Shown here: in pieces, positions 18,783 to 28,067 of the stretch
Layout: each line of letters starts with the position of its first letter
How positions within the stretch are numbered: position 1 is the first letter of the stretch
Source of the DNA: a virus
Virus record (IMG/VR): IMGVR_UViG_3300030329_001677
Span: 1-47,560 of that record
Reading direction: 5' to 3' (one strand)
Length of the DNA stretch: 47,560 nucleotides
Position numbers and translations under genes: made by a program
The notes under the pieces: model-generated
The model's input: only the letters and a program-made list of their open reading frames with translations
Databases searched by the model: none
Told to the model about the DNA's origin: nothing

Positions 18783-21656
18783 ATGGCAACTTATAGAGAT
18801 ATGATGGAGCTAATAGGTAAGGTTAAGCATGTCCCGACAGTATTAGCGAATATACAAAGATTTTCAGGACTATCGTCTAACCCTGGTTACAGTAATCGTA
18901 AGTTTAAAACTGGAGGTACTTGGGGTGTTCAAGCTACTCAAGGGCTTACCAGTAATCTTGGTTCAGTTACTGGTTCTTTTGTTAGTCCATATTCAACATT
19001 TTTTGGTGAAGGGGTTATTCCTCCGTCAGAAGGTGGTATAGGTGTTGATGAATTTGGAAACGTATTATCAGGAAAAACTGGAGGGGGTGGGTATCAAGGA
19101 TTAACTCCTTACGAAGGGGGTTCTGTAATGGCTCATTCATTGATTAGTCCTAGAGTAACTTCTTTCAAAGAAGGAGGAAAGGTAGAAAAAAAAAGCGAGA
19201 CTCTTACTGAAGAAGATTTTAAATTCACATCTTGGGACGACTTAACCAAAGAACAAAAAACTGAATTACTATCCCATTTTAAATTAACTGAAGGATATAA
19301 AGAACACGGACATCTAGTAACTGATGGGTCTGGTATTACATTTGGCTCAGGGTTAGATGTAATGGCTTTAACAAAAGAAAAAGATTTAATAAAACATGGA
19401 GTAAGTAAAGAAGATGCTAAGACCATTATGGATGGACTTAAGTATACAAAGAAAGACGGAAAGGTTTATAATATGGCTGGTAAAGATATTGCAACCATTA
19501 AAAAAGACCTTGGATGGGACAATGACAAGCTTGAAGAATATGTAGAAAATATTAAATTCTCTAGTACTACACAAGAAGATATCGTTAGTCTCACTGTAAA
19601 CAAAAACTACAATAATAATTCTGATTTATTTGATAAGGTTTCAAACTTTGAAGATTTTACTGTATTATCTTCTTTAATACATTTTACAGGAGATTCTCAT
19701 CTTGAATCCGATATTATTAATAGAAATACTGGAGGAAGTACAAAAAGAGCTATGCAAATCACTCTTTATGAATTAATGAATAAGTATGATGACCAATTAT
19801 CATCAGAAGAATTTAATAGTGTTTTACATCAAACTAAAAAAATAGTTGACGATACAGGGGGTATTGGAGTTAGAACAGACACACATTCCAAAGGACCTTC
19901 CGCTACGTTTAACAGAATGAATAAAGAATTAGATTACTCTACAAATACTTTAGGAGAAGACTATATATATGACGAAACAAAGTATTATACTATTAATATA
20001 GATGATTTAGGAGCTAAAGGTTCTAGTAAAGACAACACACTTACAATACATGACGCCACTTATGTTGAACCAGTAGTAGACCCAGAGGTAACTCCAGAAA
20101 TCACTCCCACGGAAGGAACAGAAGTACTTCCCACGGAAGGAATGAATGTTACGCCCACTCAAGATATAAGTGTACAAGGAAATCCCGACCCAAATTTGAC
20201 ACCTTCGGTGTCGGAAGAAGTTCAGAACCCCTACCTAATAGAAGAAGAATACGCATATAACAATCCAAATATATCGTCTTTTAAGAAGGGGGGTAAATTT
20301 AATACTGGAGGAAAAACTGAAGAAGAAACTAATCCTATATTAGAATATTCAAAATCAGCAGCTTCTAAAAATAGAGGGGCTTTTCCAAGAATGAGATATG
20401 AAGATTCTGATAGAAATCCTAATTTAAATGTAGGTAAGAACGCATTTTTAGCTATAGCTATGGCAAGATATTATGGTTATGACGGAGAGATAAAAATGAC
20501 TAGTGGTCAAAGAGGAGGTAAGGACCAAACGAGAGTATATGGTATATATCAAAGAGACGACGCTCATGTTTATGGAAATTATCCTGAATATCAACAAGCA
20601 ATAGCAGATTCTTTAGGGGTTACACTAAGAGATTATAAACGTAATAATGTAAGTGATGAAGAATGGGATAATCAAGATGTAGATTATATGACTGATTGGA
20701 TTAATAATATTTGGCATAAAGTGATATCTGGAGAAATGACTATGGAAGAAGCTGATAAATTATATCCTATGGAGCATATGACAGGAGATGCTGGTGATTT
20801 CGTTGGAGAATTTAAGCAGTGGTTAAAAGATGGTGATAGCGGGAAAAACAAAAAAGCTGCTGAATTTATAAAAGATTTTAATGTAGATGTATTAGATGAA
20901 CATGACCATTTTCACGTAACATTTGGAGAGATAAGTGTAGATAATCTACCAAAAGAACACCAAGCTGATTATTACCAACATGAAGAACAATTTAACACAC
21001 TATCTGTAGATAGTCCAGATGTTATGGGAACAAGAGTGATAAACATGAATCCTTCGGTTTATCAGGGAGAAGATAGATACAATTTATATAGTAATGTAAA
21101 AATTGAACCTATTTCTATTAAACAAATCTCACCCGACTCTCCAGAGCCACAATTAATAGAAATGACTTCTCCTCCAGGATGGGATAAATATCAAGAATAT
21201 CGTAAAGATATAACAAGTAGAAGAGATAAAAGTTTCGGATATAAACTTTCTGAAAATCTCGGAGCGATGGAAAGTTATAATGACCCTAGATATAATATTC
21301 TAAGTTATGAAGATTGGGCTAAAGAAAATAATATACCTCTTGAACAAGAAACTGTATCTCCTGAAGTAAATAATCCTTACAATCCATTAAACCCACAAGG
21401 TCATACTGAAATTCAAGGACAATTTTCACAAGTTAATAATCCATATACAATTAAAACTGGATTCCCAACTATGGAAGATAAGTATCAACAACATCAAGAA
21501 CAGTCAGTACAACAGAAAGCGTACTCTTTTATGATGCCTACAGAAGACGAGGAAATAATCAAGACTAAAGAGATGCAATGGTGGGAAATGTTTAATCAAG
21601 ATGTACGAGACAAAGCTTCTCAAATAAATAATATGATAAATCCTTATCAAAAATAA
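18783..21656 (+). CDS. Two-domain virion lysin: lysozyme-like domain plus M15-type peptidase
   Basis: 957 residues. After a Gly-rich N-terminal region comes an FKEGGK linker (~122-127), then a lysozyme/pesticin-like domain (~140-410) with LTEGYKEHGHL and SGITFGSGLDV, the Glu and Thr/Gly region of muramidases. A low-complexity TPTEGTEV-type linker and FKKGGKFNTGGK (~500) lead to an M15-like peptidase domain with TSGQRGG, H665-x-x-G-x-A-x-D672 and H709-F-H711 as zinc ligands. A Pro/Gln-rich tail follows. It would cut both glycan and peptide of peptidoglycan. Located at the head of the late operon, apart from any holin, so a structural lysin is likelier than a classical endolysin. Confidence 0.82.
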   Translation: MATYRDMMELIGKVKHVPTVLANIQRFSGLSSNPGYSNRKFKTGGTWGVQATQGLTSNLGSVTGSFVSPYSTFFGEGVIPPSEGGIGVDEFGNVLSGKTGGGGYQGLTPYEGGSVMAHSLISPRVTSFKEGGKVEKKSETLTEEDFKFTSWDDLTKEQKTELLSHFKLTEGYKEHGHLVTDGSGITFGSGLDVMALTKEKDLIKHGVSKEDAKTIMDGLKYTKKDGKVYNMAGKDIATIKKDLGWDNDKLEEYVENIKFSSTTQEDIVSLTVNKNYNNNSDLFDKVSNFEDFTVLSSLIHFTGDSHLESDIINRNTGGSTKRAMQITLYELMNKYDDQLSSEEFNSVLHQTKKIVDDTGGIGVRTDTHSKGPSATFNRMNKELDYSTNTLGEDYIYDETKYYTINIDDLGAKGSSKDNTLTIHDATYVEPVVDPEVTPEITPTEGTEVLPTEGMNVTPTQDISVQGNPDPNLTPSVSEEVQNPYLIEEEYAYNNPNISSFKKGGKFNTGGKTEEETNPILEYSKSAASKNRGAFPRMRYEDSDRNPNLNVGKNAFLAIAMARYYGYDGEIKMTSGQRGGKDQTRVYGIYQRDDAHVYGNYPEYQQAIADSLGVTLRDYKRNNVSDEEWDNQDVDYMTDWINNIWHKVISGEMTMEEADKLYPMEHMTGDAGDFVGEFKQWLKDGDSGKNKKAAEFIKDFNVDVLDEHDHFHVTFGEISVDNLPKEHQADYYQHEEQFNTLSVDSPDVMGTRVINMNPSVYQGEDRYNLYSNVKIEPISIKQISPDSPEPQLIEMTSPPGWDKYQEYRKDITSRRDKSFGYKLSENLGAMESYNDPRYNILSYEDWAKENNIPLEQETVSPEVNNPYNPLNPQGHTEIQGQFSQVNNPYTIKTGFPTMEDKYQQHQEQSVQQKAYSFMMPTEDEEIIKTKEMQWWEMFNQDVRDKASQINNMINPYQK

Positions 21657-21710
21657 AATATTTTTGTAATTTTGTAACTTCTTTACCTTTACATGTTTTC
21701 ATACAGTTAG

Positions 21711-21738
21711 CCCCTTTCTTTAAAGGGGTTTTCTGTTT
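21711..21738 (+). terminator. Rho-independent terminator after the lysin gene
   Basis: CCCCTTT-CTTT-AAAGGGG, a 7-bp stem followed by TTTTCTGTTT. Just upstream, at 21659 and 21667, two overlapping TAnnTTTG matches follow the lysin stop; they may make a very short RNA ending here or be chance in T-rich DNA. Confidence 0.88.
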
Positions 21739-21761
21739 GCAGTCCATAACAATAAATTTCG

Positions 21762-21769
21762 TATATTTG
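21762..21769 (+). promoter_or_regulatory. Promoter -7 box 4 nt before an ATG (possible leaderless mRNA)
   Basis: TATATTTG lies only 4 nt before the ATG at 21774. With usual spacing the transcript would begin at or next to the start codon. A terminator lies just upstream, so this is the expected start of the packaging operon. Confidence 0.68.
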
Positions 21770-21773
21770 TAAA

Positions 21774-22037
21774 ATGAATATAATTAATAAAAATAAAGGA
21801 AGAATAATTAAACATGGTGATTTTTTTTACTTAGAAAAGAACTATGATAATTTTAAGGATTTACTAAAAGAAGAAAGTATACTTATAGATAAAATAGAAG
21901 ATAATAATTTTATTTATTTAGAAAGTACAGTTTCACTTTGTGAAAATCCTTATTACAAATTAGATAAACTATATAAAAGAAAAACTAGTAAGTTAAAATA
22001 TAGAAATACATTCAAATTAATGCACACAGGATTTTAG
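21774..22037 (+). CDS. Hypothetical protein at head of packaging operon (87 aa)
   Basis: 87 residues, rich in Lys, Asn, Asp and Ile; no recognised family. The start has INKNKGRIIKHGDFFYLEKNYDNF, suggesting a small mixed alpha/beta fold. It begins at a possible leaderless start and is followed 1 nt later by the 176-aa gene. Confidence 0.65.
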   Translation: MNIINKNKGRIIKHGDFFYLEKNYDNFKDLLKEESILIDKIEDNNFIYLESTVSLCENPYYKLDKLYKRKTSKLKYRNTFKLMHTGF

Positions 22038-22038
22038 T

Positions 22039-22569
22039 ATGTACTTGTTACAAATAAACAAAAAGGGAGATATTTATAGGGAGGATAATGGAGTTGTTCT
22101 TGTTCCAGAATTTAAAACAGTTCTAGAAACAGAAAAGTTAGGTCAAACTGCAATGAAATGGATTGCTTTGGTATATGATTATGAAAGTCCTTATAGACAT
22201 TATACCGAAAAGGAAAGAATGAAAGCAGTTTCTATGGATTTATACAATAGTTATACGTGGTCAGGTCATAAAAAACCTGAGATGAAAGCTGCTGCAGATA
22301 AATATAAAGAATTACAATTCGACCCTTTAGATGAACAGCTTATAGCTTTTAATAAAAAGATTAATGAGTTTACGAATTTAATTGACAGTATGTTCTTGAA
22401 CGAAGAAAATGCTGAATTATTGCAAAAACTCATGATAGGTGTAGAAAAAATATTAAAAACCAGACAATCTTTATTGGACTCTATTGAAAGAAGAGGTCAA
22501 AGACAGAAAATTGCGGGAGATAAAGGATTGTCGTTTCTAGAGAATCGTAAGAAAATAAAAGAAATGTAA
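22039..22569 (+). CDS. Protein encoded upstream of TerL, possible small terminase (176 aa)
   Basis: 176 residues, mainly helical after residue 40 (ETEKLGQTAMKWIALVYDYESPYRHYTEKERMKAV, then a long helical run with LMIGVEKILKTRQSLLDSIERRG). Proteins of similar look lie upstream of TerL in crAss-like phages, as I recall. Position and size would suit a small terminase subunit, but no DNA-binding motif is clear, so that role is only a suggestion. TAATG overlap with the next gene. Confidence 0.7.
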   Translation: MYLLQINKKGDIYREDNGVVLVPEFKTVLETEKLGQTAMKWIALVYDYESPYRHYTEKERMKAVSMDLYNSYTWSGHKKPEMKAAADKYKELQFDPLDEQLIAFNKKINEFTNLIDSMFLNEENAELLQKLMIGVEKILKTRQSLLDSIERRGQRQKIAGDKGLSFLENRKKIKEM

Positions 22570-22859
22570 TGAAAAAAAGTATTAGAAAACCTATAGGTGT
22601 AAAAAAGAAACCTATTAAAGTTAATCAAAAAGGTAGAACTAGTGCGATTAAAAAAAAGAATAATCTTATTTATTTAAAACAAAGATATTCATTTCATTAC
22701 AGAAAAGGAAATTGGAAGAGAGCCGAAGAATATAATAAGTATAGTATAGAAAACTATAATATTAATTTAAGGGAATGGATGGACAGAAAAGAAATAAGTA
22801 AAATGAAAAATAAAAATGTATTTGGATTTGACAAACCTAAAAAGATAAAGTATGGGTAA
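22569..22859 (+). CDS. Basic hypothetical protein upstream of TerL (96 aa)
   Basis: 96 residues, very basic (KKSIRKPIGVKKKPIKVNQKGRTSAIKKKNN), followed by an aromatic helical part (YSFHYRKGNWKRAEEYNKYSIENYNI). No family recognised. It overlaps the genes on both sides (TAATG and 8 nt), so it is coupled to the terminase. A DNA-binding packaging accessory is possible from charge and position. Confidence 0.68.
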   Translation: MKKSIRKPIGVKKKPIKVNQKGRTSAIKKKNNLIYLKQRYSFHYRKGNWKRAEEYNKYSIENYNINLREWMDRKEISKMKNKNVFGFDKPKKIKYG

Positions 22860-24666
22860 GATAAAATTTGACCCACAAAAATACAGGCCTATTCCAAATA
22901 AAGGTTTTCCTGATTTAGAAGAAGGTTCTGTTTCTTATCAAGAATGGTGGACAGAACAACAAGATAGATGTATTAATGGTTTTAAACCAAAAGGTATGCC
23001 TAAGATTTCTGGTAAATATTATTTTTATTTAAATTTTTATTACATCTTAGGTAATAGTGGAGAGAAGGGAGGACGTAAATCTCTTATACATCCATGGTAC
23101 AGAGAAATGGATAGAGAATATTTTAATCTATTTGAAACATGTAAAGAAGAAGGAAAAGGAATGATTGTGATAAAAGCAAGGGATAAAGGATTTTCTTACA
23201 TGAACTCTGGTATGGTAGCTCATGAATATACATTTTTTCCTTATAATGATATAGGTGTAGCTGCTGGATTACAAGCTACAGCTGACGCGTTCTTTGATAA
23301 AACAAAAAAAGGTCTTAACGGCATACATCCAAACTTTAAACATTCCGTATTAAAAGATACAGATGGTATATTACGTTCAGGATATAAACAAAAAAATAAA
23401 GATGGTAAATGGGAGATAGGAGGATATCAATCTACTATTATATGTAGAACGATGGACAATCCAGAGGTGTTCAAAGGTGAAAGAACATCTTTAATGGTTT
23501 TTGAAGAAGCTGGAGAATTTAAACATTTGAAAAACGCTTATATGTCATCTAAAGCATGTTTTATGGATGGTGATATTCAGTTTGGAGTTCCTATTGTTGG
23601 AGGTACAGGTGGTGATATTTCAAAAGCTTCCAAAGACTTTATGGATATGTATTATAGTTCTGACGCGTATAATCTTATACCTATGTTTATTCCCGCTTCT
23701 AAAGCTTATTATGGTTTCTTCGATATAGAAACAGGAGAGGAGGATGTTTCAGGAGCAAAAGATAAGTTAACAGAAGATAGAGAAATAATAAGAAAATCTG
23801 GAGATAACGAAGCGTATAATTTACATATACAAAACTATCCTTTAACTATAGAAGAAGCTTTTCTTAATACGAAAGAAAGCAGATTTGATATATCTTTGTT
23901 AAACGCTCAAAGGTCAAGAATACTCGGAAGTAAAGATTATAAGAATCAAATACAATCTGGATATTTAGACTGGGTGTTAAATGATGACCAAGAATTAAAA
24001 GTAGCGTGGAGGCCTCATCCAAAAGGACCTTTTAAAATTTTAGCTCATCCAATGCCAGAATTTAGCGGAATTGACATCGGAGGAGTGGACTCTTATGACC
24101 AAGATGAAGCTGGAGCGTCAGAATCCTTGGGAAGTGCAATAATTTATCGTAGATTTGCAAATACAAATATACCAAGCGATTACGTGGTAGCTGAATATAC
24201 AGATAGACCACCTAAAAAAGAAGATTTTTGGGATGGGTGTTTAAAGTTAGCTGTTTATTATAACGCTAAGATGTTAGTGGAGTATACAAAGATAGGGATA
24301 TTAGATTATTTTAAACGTATGAATGCGTTAAAATATTTAAAAGAAAAACCTGAGTCTGCTCATAATCCAGGCTCTAGGACAAGGAATCAATATGGGGTTC
24401 ACATGAACAAACAAGTGAAAGCTTTATTAGAAGATTTGATAGATGATTATATAAGAGAAAATGTCAAAGAAATTTGGTTTTTAGATTTAATAGATGAATT
24501 AGCAAATTATGGATTAAGAAATACAGACCGAGCTATGGCTTTTGGTATATGTCTGATTCATAATATAGATAATTATAGAATGAGGGTACAAGAAAAAGAA
24601 ACAATAGATATAGGTTTTAAGTATTATAAAAGGAGTATTAATGGTACTCCAATTAAATTAAATTAG
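22852..24666 (+). CDS. terL: Terminase large subunit
   Basis: 604 residues, the usual TerL size. The ATPase half contains VIKARDKGFSYMNS (107-119) at the Walker A position; it lacks a classic GxxxxGK(S/T), as in crAss-like terminases where the loop is KARxKGFS. Walker B is SLMVFEEAGEF (E218/E219). The nuclease half begins with IDIGGVDSYDQDEAG near 404, providing acidic metal ligands, and continues to DELANYGLRNTDRAMA near the end, a typical RNase H-fold position. It drives DNA into the capsid through the portal encoded 1 nt downstream. Confidence 0.92.
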   Translation: MGKIKFDPQKYRPIPNKGFPDLEEGSVSYQEWWTEQQDRCINGFKPKGMPKISGKYYFYLNFYYILGNSGEKGGRKSLIHPWYREMDREYFNLFETCKEEGKGMIVIKARDKGFSYMNSGMVAHEYTFFPYNDIGVAAGLQATADAFFDKTKKGLNGIHPNFKHSVLKDTDGILRSGYKQKNKDGKWEIGGYQSTIICRTMDNPEVFKGERTSLMVFEEAGEFKHLKNAYMSSKACFMDGDIQFGVPIVGGTGGDISKASKDFMDMYYSSDAYNLIPMFIPASKAYYGFFDIETGEEDVSGAKDKLTEDREIIRKSGDNEAYNLHIQNYPLTIEEAFLNTKESRFDISLLNAQRSRILGSKDYKNQIQSGYLDWVLNDDQELKVAWRPHPKGPFKILAHPMPEFSGIDIGGVDSYDQDEAGASESLGSAIIYRRFANTNIPSDYVVAEYTDRPPKKEDFWDGCLKLAVYYNAKMLVEYTKIGILDYFKRMNALKYLKEKPESAHNPGSRTRNQYGVHMNKQVKALLEDLIDDYIRENVKEIWFLDLIDELANYGLRNTDRAMAFGICLIHNIDNYRMRVQEKETIDIGFKYYKRSINGTPIKLN

Positions 24667-24667
24667 T

Positions 24668-26962
24668 ATGAGAAGAAAAATAACCTCTTTTCCATCAATG
24701 GTGGTTTCAGAAAAAGAAAAAAACAAAGAATGGTGTAATAATGTATTAGATTCTATTATAGGATATATGTCACATAATGATAGTACCTATACAACGTCAA
24801 GAACTAATGATATTGGAAATTACGCTATTTACAATGGAGATATAAATCAAGATGACTACGCGTATATTACAGAGCAGTATGGATTAACATATCCAGCTAG
24901 ACTCGTAAATTATCCAATAATTACACCTAAAATAGACTTACTTGTAGGAGAAGAGTTAAAAAGACCTATAGACATGAAAGTTTCTACTATTAATAAAGAA
25001 GCTGTAATAAGAAAATTAGACCATAAGGTTGCTATTCAGATGAAATCTTTATTACAAGATATTCATTCAGAGTTTGAAGAAGTATATGGAGCTCCTATAA
25101 CCGATGAAGGTCAAGGTATGCCAGTGCCAGACGATATAAGTATATATATGAAATATAATTATAGAGAAATGGTAGAGGAAAATGCTCAAGACGGATTAGA
25201 ATATGTATTAAATAGATATAACTTAAAAGATAAATTTAAAGAAGGATTTAGAGATTTATTAGTTACAGGTAAAGAATTTTTTAAAGTAGATATAGTAAAT
25301 GGAGACCCTCACGCTCGTAGAGTTGACCCTCGTTCTGTTATATATGATAATTCTGTTCATTCGGATTATTTAGATGACGCTTCTTGGGTGGGAGAAGAAA
25401 GATGGTTGTCTGTAAATGAAATTAATGATGAGTTTAAAGAATGGTTAACTAAAGAAGATTTAGAAGAATTAGACGGAATGAGAAACGCTTTTGGTTCAGG
25501 GACTGAAGGATATAATAGTAATTTTCAATGGTTAGACGCGGGTTATGGAAAAGAAAATCGTATTCGTGTTATATCAGTGGAATGGAAATCATTAAGAGCT
25601 ATCAAATTTAAATTATCTCCGAATAAATACGACCCTGATAGACCATTTAGAAAGATGGTAAAAGATACTTATAGAAAAAGAAAAGGAGAAACTATAGAAA
25701 CAAAATGGGTGGATGATATATGGGAAGCTACTAAAATCGGAGGAAAAATTCTTGTTAAAGCTAAAAGGAGAGATAATCAAGTTAGAAGCGTAGATGACCC
25801 AGGAAAAACAGCTTTATCTTATATTGGATGTATAAAAGGAAATACTACAGGGAAAAGTACCTCTATAGTAGATTTGTTACATAACGTACAAATGTTATAT
25901 AATATTGTAGTATACCAAATAGAATTAGCTATGGCTCGTTCTGGAGGAAAAGCAGTTGTGTATGATACGTCACAAATACCTACAAACGTAGGAATGGATA
26001 TGCAGACTGTATTATATCATTTAAAAACAGATGGTATTATACCTATTAATTCAAAAGATGAAGGAGGCCAAATACAATCATTTAATCAGTTTCAACAAGT
26101 AGATTTTACATTATCTCAATCGGTTCAACAATTAATTAATTTAAAACTGATGTTAGAAGATATGGCTGGACAACTTTCTGGGGTAACCAGACAAAGAGAG
26201 GGAGCGGTAGAACAATATGAATATGTAGGTAACGTACAAAGGAGTGTAGTTCAATCTTCTACAATAACTGAATCATGGTTCTATTCTCACGCGGAAGTTA
26301 AACAAAGAGTATTAGAAAGTTTATGTAATAACATGAAAATTGCTTGGGCTGATGGTAAAAAAGCTGCGATGATATTAGGAGACGGAGCTTATAAATTCCT
26401 AAATATAATGCCTTCTATTGCTTTACAAGATTACGGAGTTTATGTTGGAGACAGTGGTAAGGACGACGCGATGAAACAAGTTGTACAACAATTAGCTCAA
26501 TCCGCGTTACAAGCTGGTAATATTGACTTATTAAATATATTAAAGGTTATTAAAGCTGATACTATGACCGAAGCTGAAAAAGTTCTGGAAAAAGGTATGG
26601 AAAAAATGAAAGAACAAGCAGCGGAACAACAGCAAAGAGAAATGCAGCAAATACAAGCTCAGCAAGAAGCTGAACAGTCTAAATTTGAAGCAGAAGCTCA
26701 ATTAAAACAAATGGATAATGATACAAAAATACAAGTCGCTGAAATCCAAGCTGAATCCAGAATGGCTGTAGCAAAATTACAATCAGAAGACAAAAGAGAC
26801 ATACATGATTCGTCTCAAGACGCTGAATTTAGTAAAAAATTAGCTGACCATGAATTAAGCAAAGACACTGATAATAAAGAGGGTGAAAGAAATGTTTATA
26901 GTGGAGAGTCAGAAGCTACAGCAGAGGATAAAATGAGAGCGAAAGAAAAAGTTAAAAAATAA
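24668..26962 (+). CDS. Portal protein
   Basis: 764 residues, matching the large portals of crAss-like phages. The N-terminal region has YAIYNGDINQDDYAYITEQYGLTYPARLVNYPIITPKIDLLVGEELKRP, the characteristic entry of this portal type. The middle has LNRYNLKDKFKEGFRDLLVTGKEFF. The end is a long helical, Gln/Glu/Ala-rich barrel/crown segment (EQAAEQQQREMQQIQAQQEAEQ-like) and a charged tail. It forms the dodecameric channel at one capsid vertex. Follows TerL by 1 nt and precedes the scaffold-like gene, an order typical of tailed phages. Confidence 0.9.
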   Translation: MRRKITSFPSMVVSEKEKNKEWCNNVLDSIIGYMSHNDSTYTTSRTNDIGNYAIYNGDINQDDYAYITEQYGLTYPARLVNYPIITPKIDLLVGEELKRPIDMKVSTINKEAVIRKLDHKVAIQMKSLLQDIHSEFEEVYGAPITDEGQGMPVPDDISIYMKYNYREMVEENAQDGLEYVLNRYNLKDKFKEGFRDLLVTGKEFFKVDIVNGDPHARRVDPRSVIYDNSVHSDYLDDASWVGEERWLSVNEINDEFKEWLTKEDLEELDGMRNAFGSGTEGYNSNFQWLDAGYGKENRIRVISVEWKSLRAIKFKLSPNKYDPDRPFRKMVKDTYRKRKGETIETKWVDDIWEATKIGGKILVKAKRRDNQVRSVDDPGKTALSYIGCIKGNTTGKSTSIVDLLHNVQMLYNIVVYQIELAMARSGGKAVVYDTSQIPTNVGMDMQTVLYHLKTDGIIPINSKDEGGQIQSFNQFQQVDFTLSQSVQQLINLKLMLEDMAGQLSGVTRQREGAVEQYEYVGNVQRSVVQSSTITESWFYSHAEVKQRVLESLCNNMKIAWADGKKAAMILGDGAYKFLNIMPSIALQDYGVYVGDSGKDDAMKQVVQQLAQSALQAGNIDLLNILKVIKADTMTEAEKVLEKGMEKMKEQAAEQQQREMQQIQAQQEAEQSKFEAEAQLKQMDNDTKIQVAEIQAESRMAVAKLQSEDKRDIHDSSQDAEFSKKLADHELSKDTDNKEGERNVYSGESEATAEDKMRAKEKVKK

Positions 26963-26966
26963 TTTG

Positions 26967-26974
26967 TATCTTTG
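26967..26974 (+). promoter_or_regulatory. Bacteroidota-type promoter before the scaffold-like gene
   Basis: TATCTTTG lies just after the portal stop and 28 nt before ATG 27003. It also shows that an upstream in-frame ATG at 26964 cannot be the start of the protein made from this promoter. Confidence 0.72.
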
Positions 26975-27002
26975 CAAAATAGGGACCAATAAAATAAATA
27001 AT

Positions 27003-27986
27003 ATGTCAGAAGAAAAATCAAGCTTAGTAGAAGAAGTTGCTAACGAAGCATCTACAGAATCAAAAGAAGTTAAAGACGAATTTAATCCATTAGCATTTAC
27101 AGAATCCGCTCCTATAGGAGATACTGATTCTTCAGAATCTAAAAAAGATGAAGATGATGAAGGGGAGTCAGTAACAGAAGAAGATGGATGGAAATGGGAA
27201 AAAAAACAAGAATCAGAAGAAGAGTCTAAAGAAGAAGAAGAATATGAATGGGAGCCAACTCTAGAGTCAAAAGAAGAAAGTGATTTAGACTGGAACAAAG
27301 TGGCTAAAGAGCTGGGTATTGAAGGAGCTACTAAAGAAGAAGTAAAACAAACTTTAGCAGCGATGAATAACAAGGATGAATCTCCTAAAGACGAGGTATC
27401 TAGTCCAGAAATAGAGACACTAGAAAAATATTTAGACTATTCTAACAAAGAGCTTATAATTGAAGAATTAAAAGCTGACGGATTGACTCAGTCTGAAATT
27501 GATGATACAGTAGATAAAATGCAGCGTAATGGAATGATTGCTGTTAAGGGTAGAGAAATAAAAAGAACTATTAAAACAGCTATCAAACAACAAAGAGAAC
27601 TTATAACTAAAACTCATCAACAAAACGCTGAACAAAAAAATAAACAAATAAGTGAAGCAAGAAAAGGATTGCAAAATCACTTAAAAGAAATGGATAGATT
27701 CATGGGGGGTAAAGTAACTAGAAAACAGAAAGAAGAAGTATATAGATTTGCTACTAAAGATATGGCACAAGAATTGTGGTCAAGTCACGCCAATGTTGCT
27801 GACGTCGCTATGTTTCTGCTGTATAAAGACCAAATCAAAGATATTCTTCGTTCTCAAGGACGTAACGAAGGTAGTAAGAGTCTAATGGACAAAATACAAT
27901 CGCCAAGCCTTAATACTGGGAAAAACCGAAGCCCTTATCAACCTAAGAGCTCTGGATTTGACCCAAAAGCTTTTATGAGCGAGTAG
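27003..27986 (+). CDS. Acidic scaffold-like protein
   Basis: 327 residues from ATG 27003. The first 130 are extraordinarily acidic and low-complexity (runs of Glu, Ser, Asp with a few Trp). The centre has a short ordered segment (DWNKVAKELGIEGATKEEVKQTL); the C-terminal half is helical and basic (RTIKTAIKQQRELITK, KNKQISEARKGLQNH). Placement between portal and capsid genes, size and charge fit a phage scaffolding protein that templates capsid assembly. No protease domain is visible. Confidence 0.75.
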   Translation: MSEEKSSLVEEVANEASTESKEVKDEFNPLAFTESAPIGDTDSSESKKDEDDEGESVTEEDGWKWEKKQESEEESKEEEEYEWEPTLESKEESDLDWNKVAKELGIEGATKEEVKQTLAAMNNKDESPKDEVSSPEIETLEKYLDYSNKELIIEELKADGLTQSEIDDTVDKMQRNGMIAVKGREIKRTIKTAIKQQRELITKTHQQNAEQKNKQISEARKGLQNHLKEMDRFMGGKVTRKQKEEVYRFATKDMAQELWSSHANVADVAMFLLYKDQIKDILRSQGRNEGSKSLMDKIQSPSLNTGKNRSPYQPKSSGFDPKAFMSE

Positions 27987-28067
27987 ACAAAAGTAAGACA
28001 AAGTCTAATGAAGTTGAAAGTTAATTGAGCAAATTAGAATAATGTTTAATTAATAAAATTTAAAAAA

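Noticed and set aside
19133-19574. Minus-strand frames within the lysin gene
   Set aside because: Antisense shadows with Ser/Cys/Phe-rich composition; the plus frame has clear domain motifs.
26964-27002. Upstream ATG start for the scaffold-like gene
   Set aside because: It lies over the TATCTTTG promoter box; the ATG at 27003 after an A-rich leader is the sensible start.
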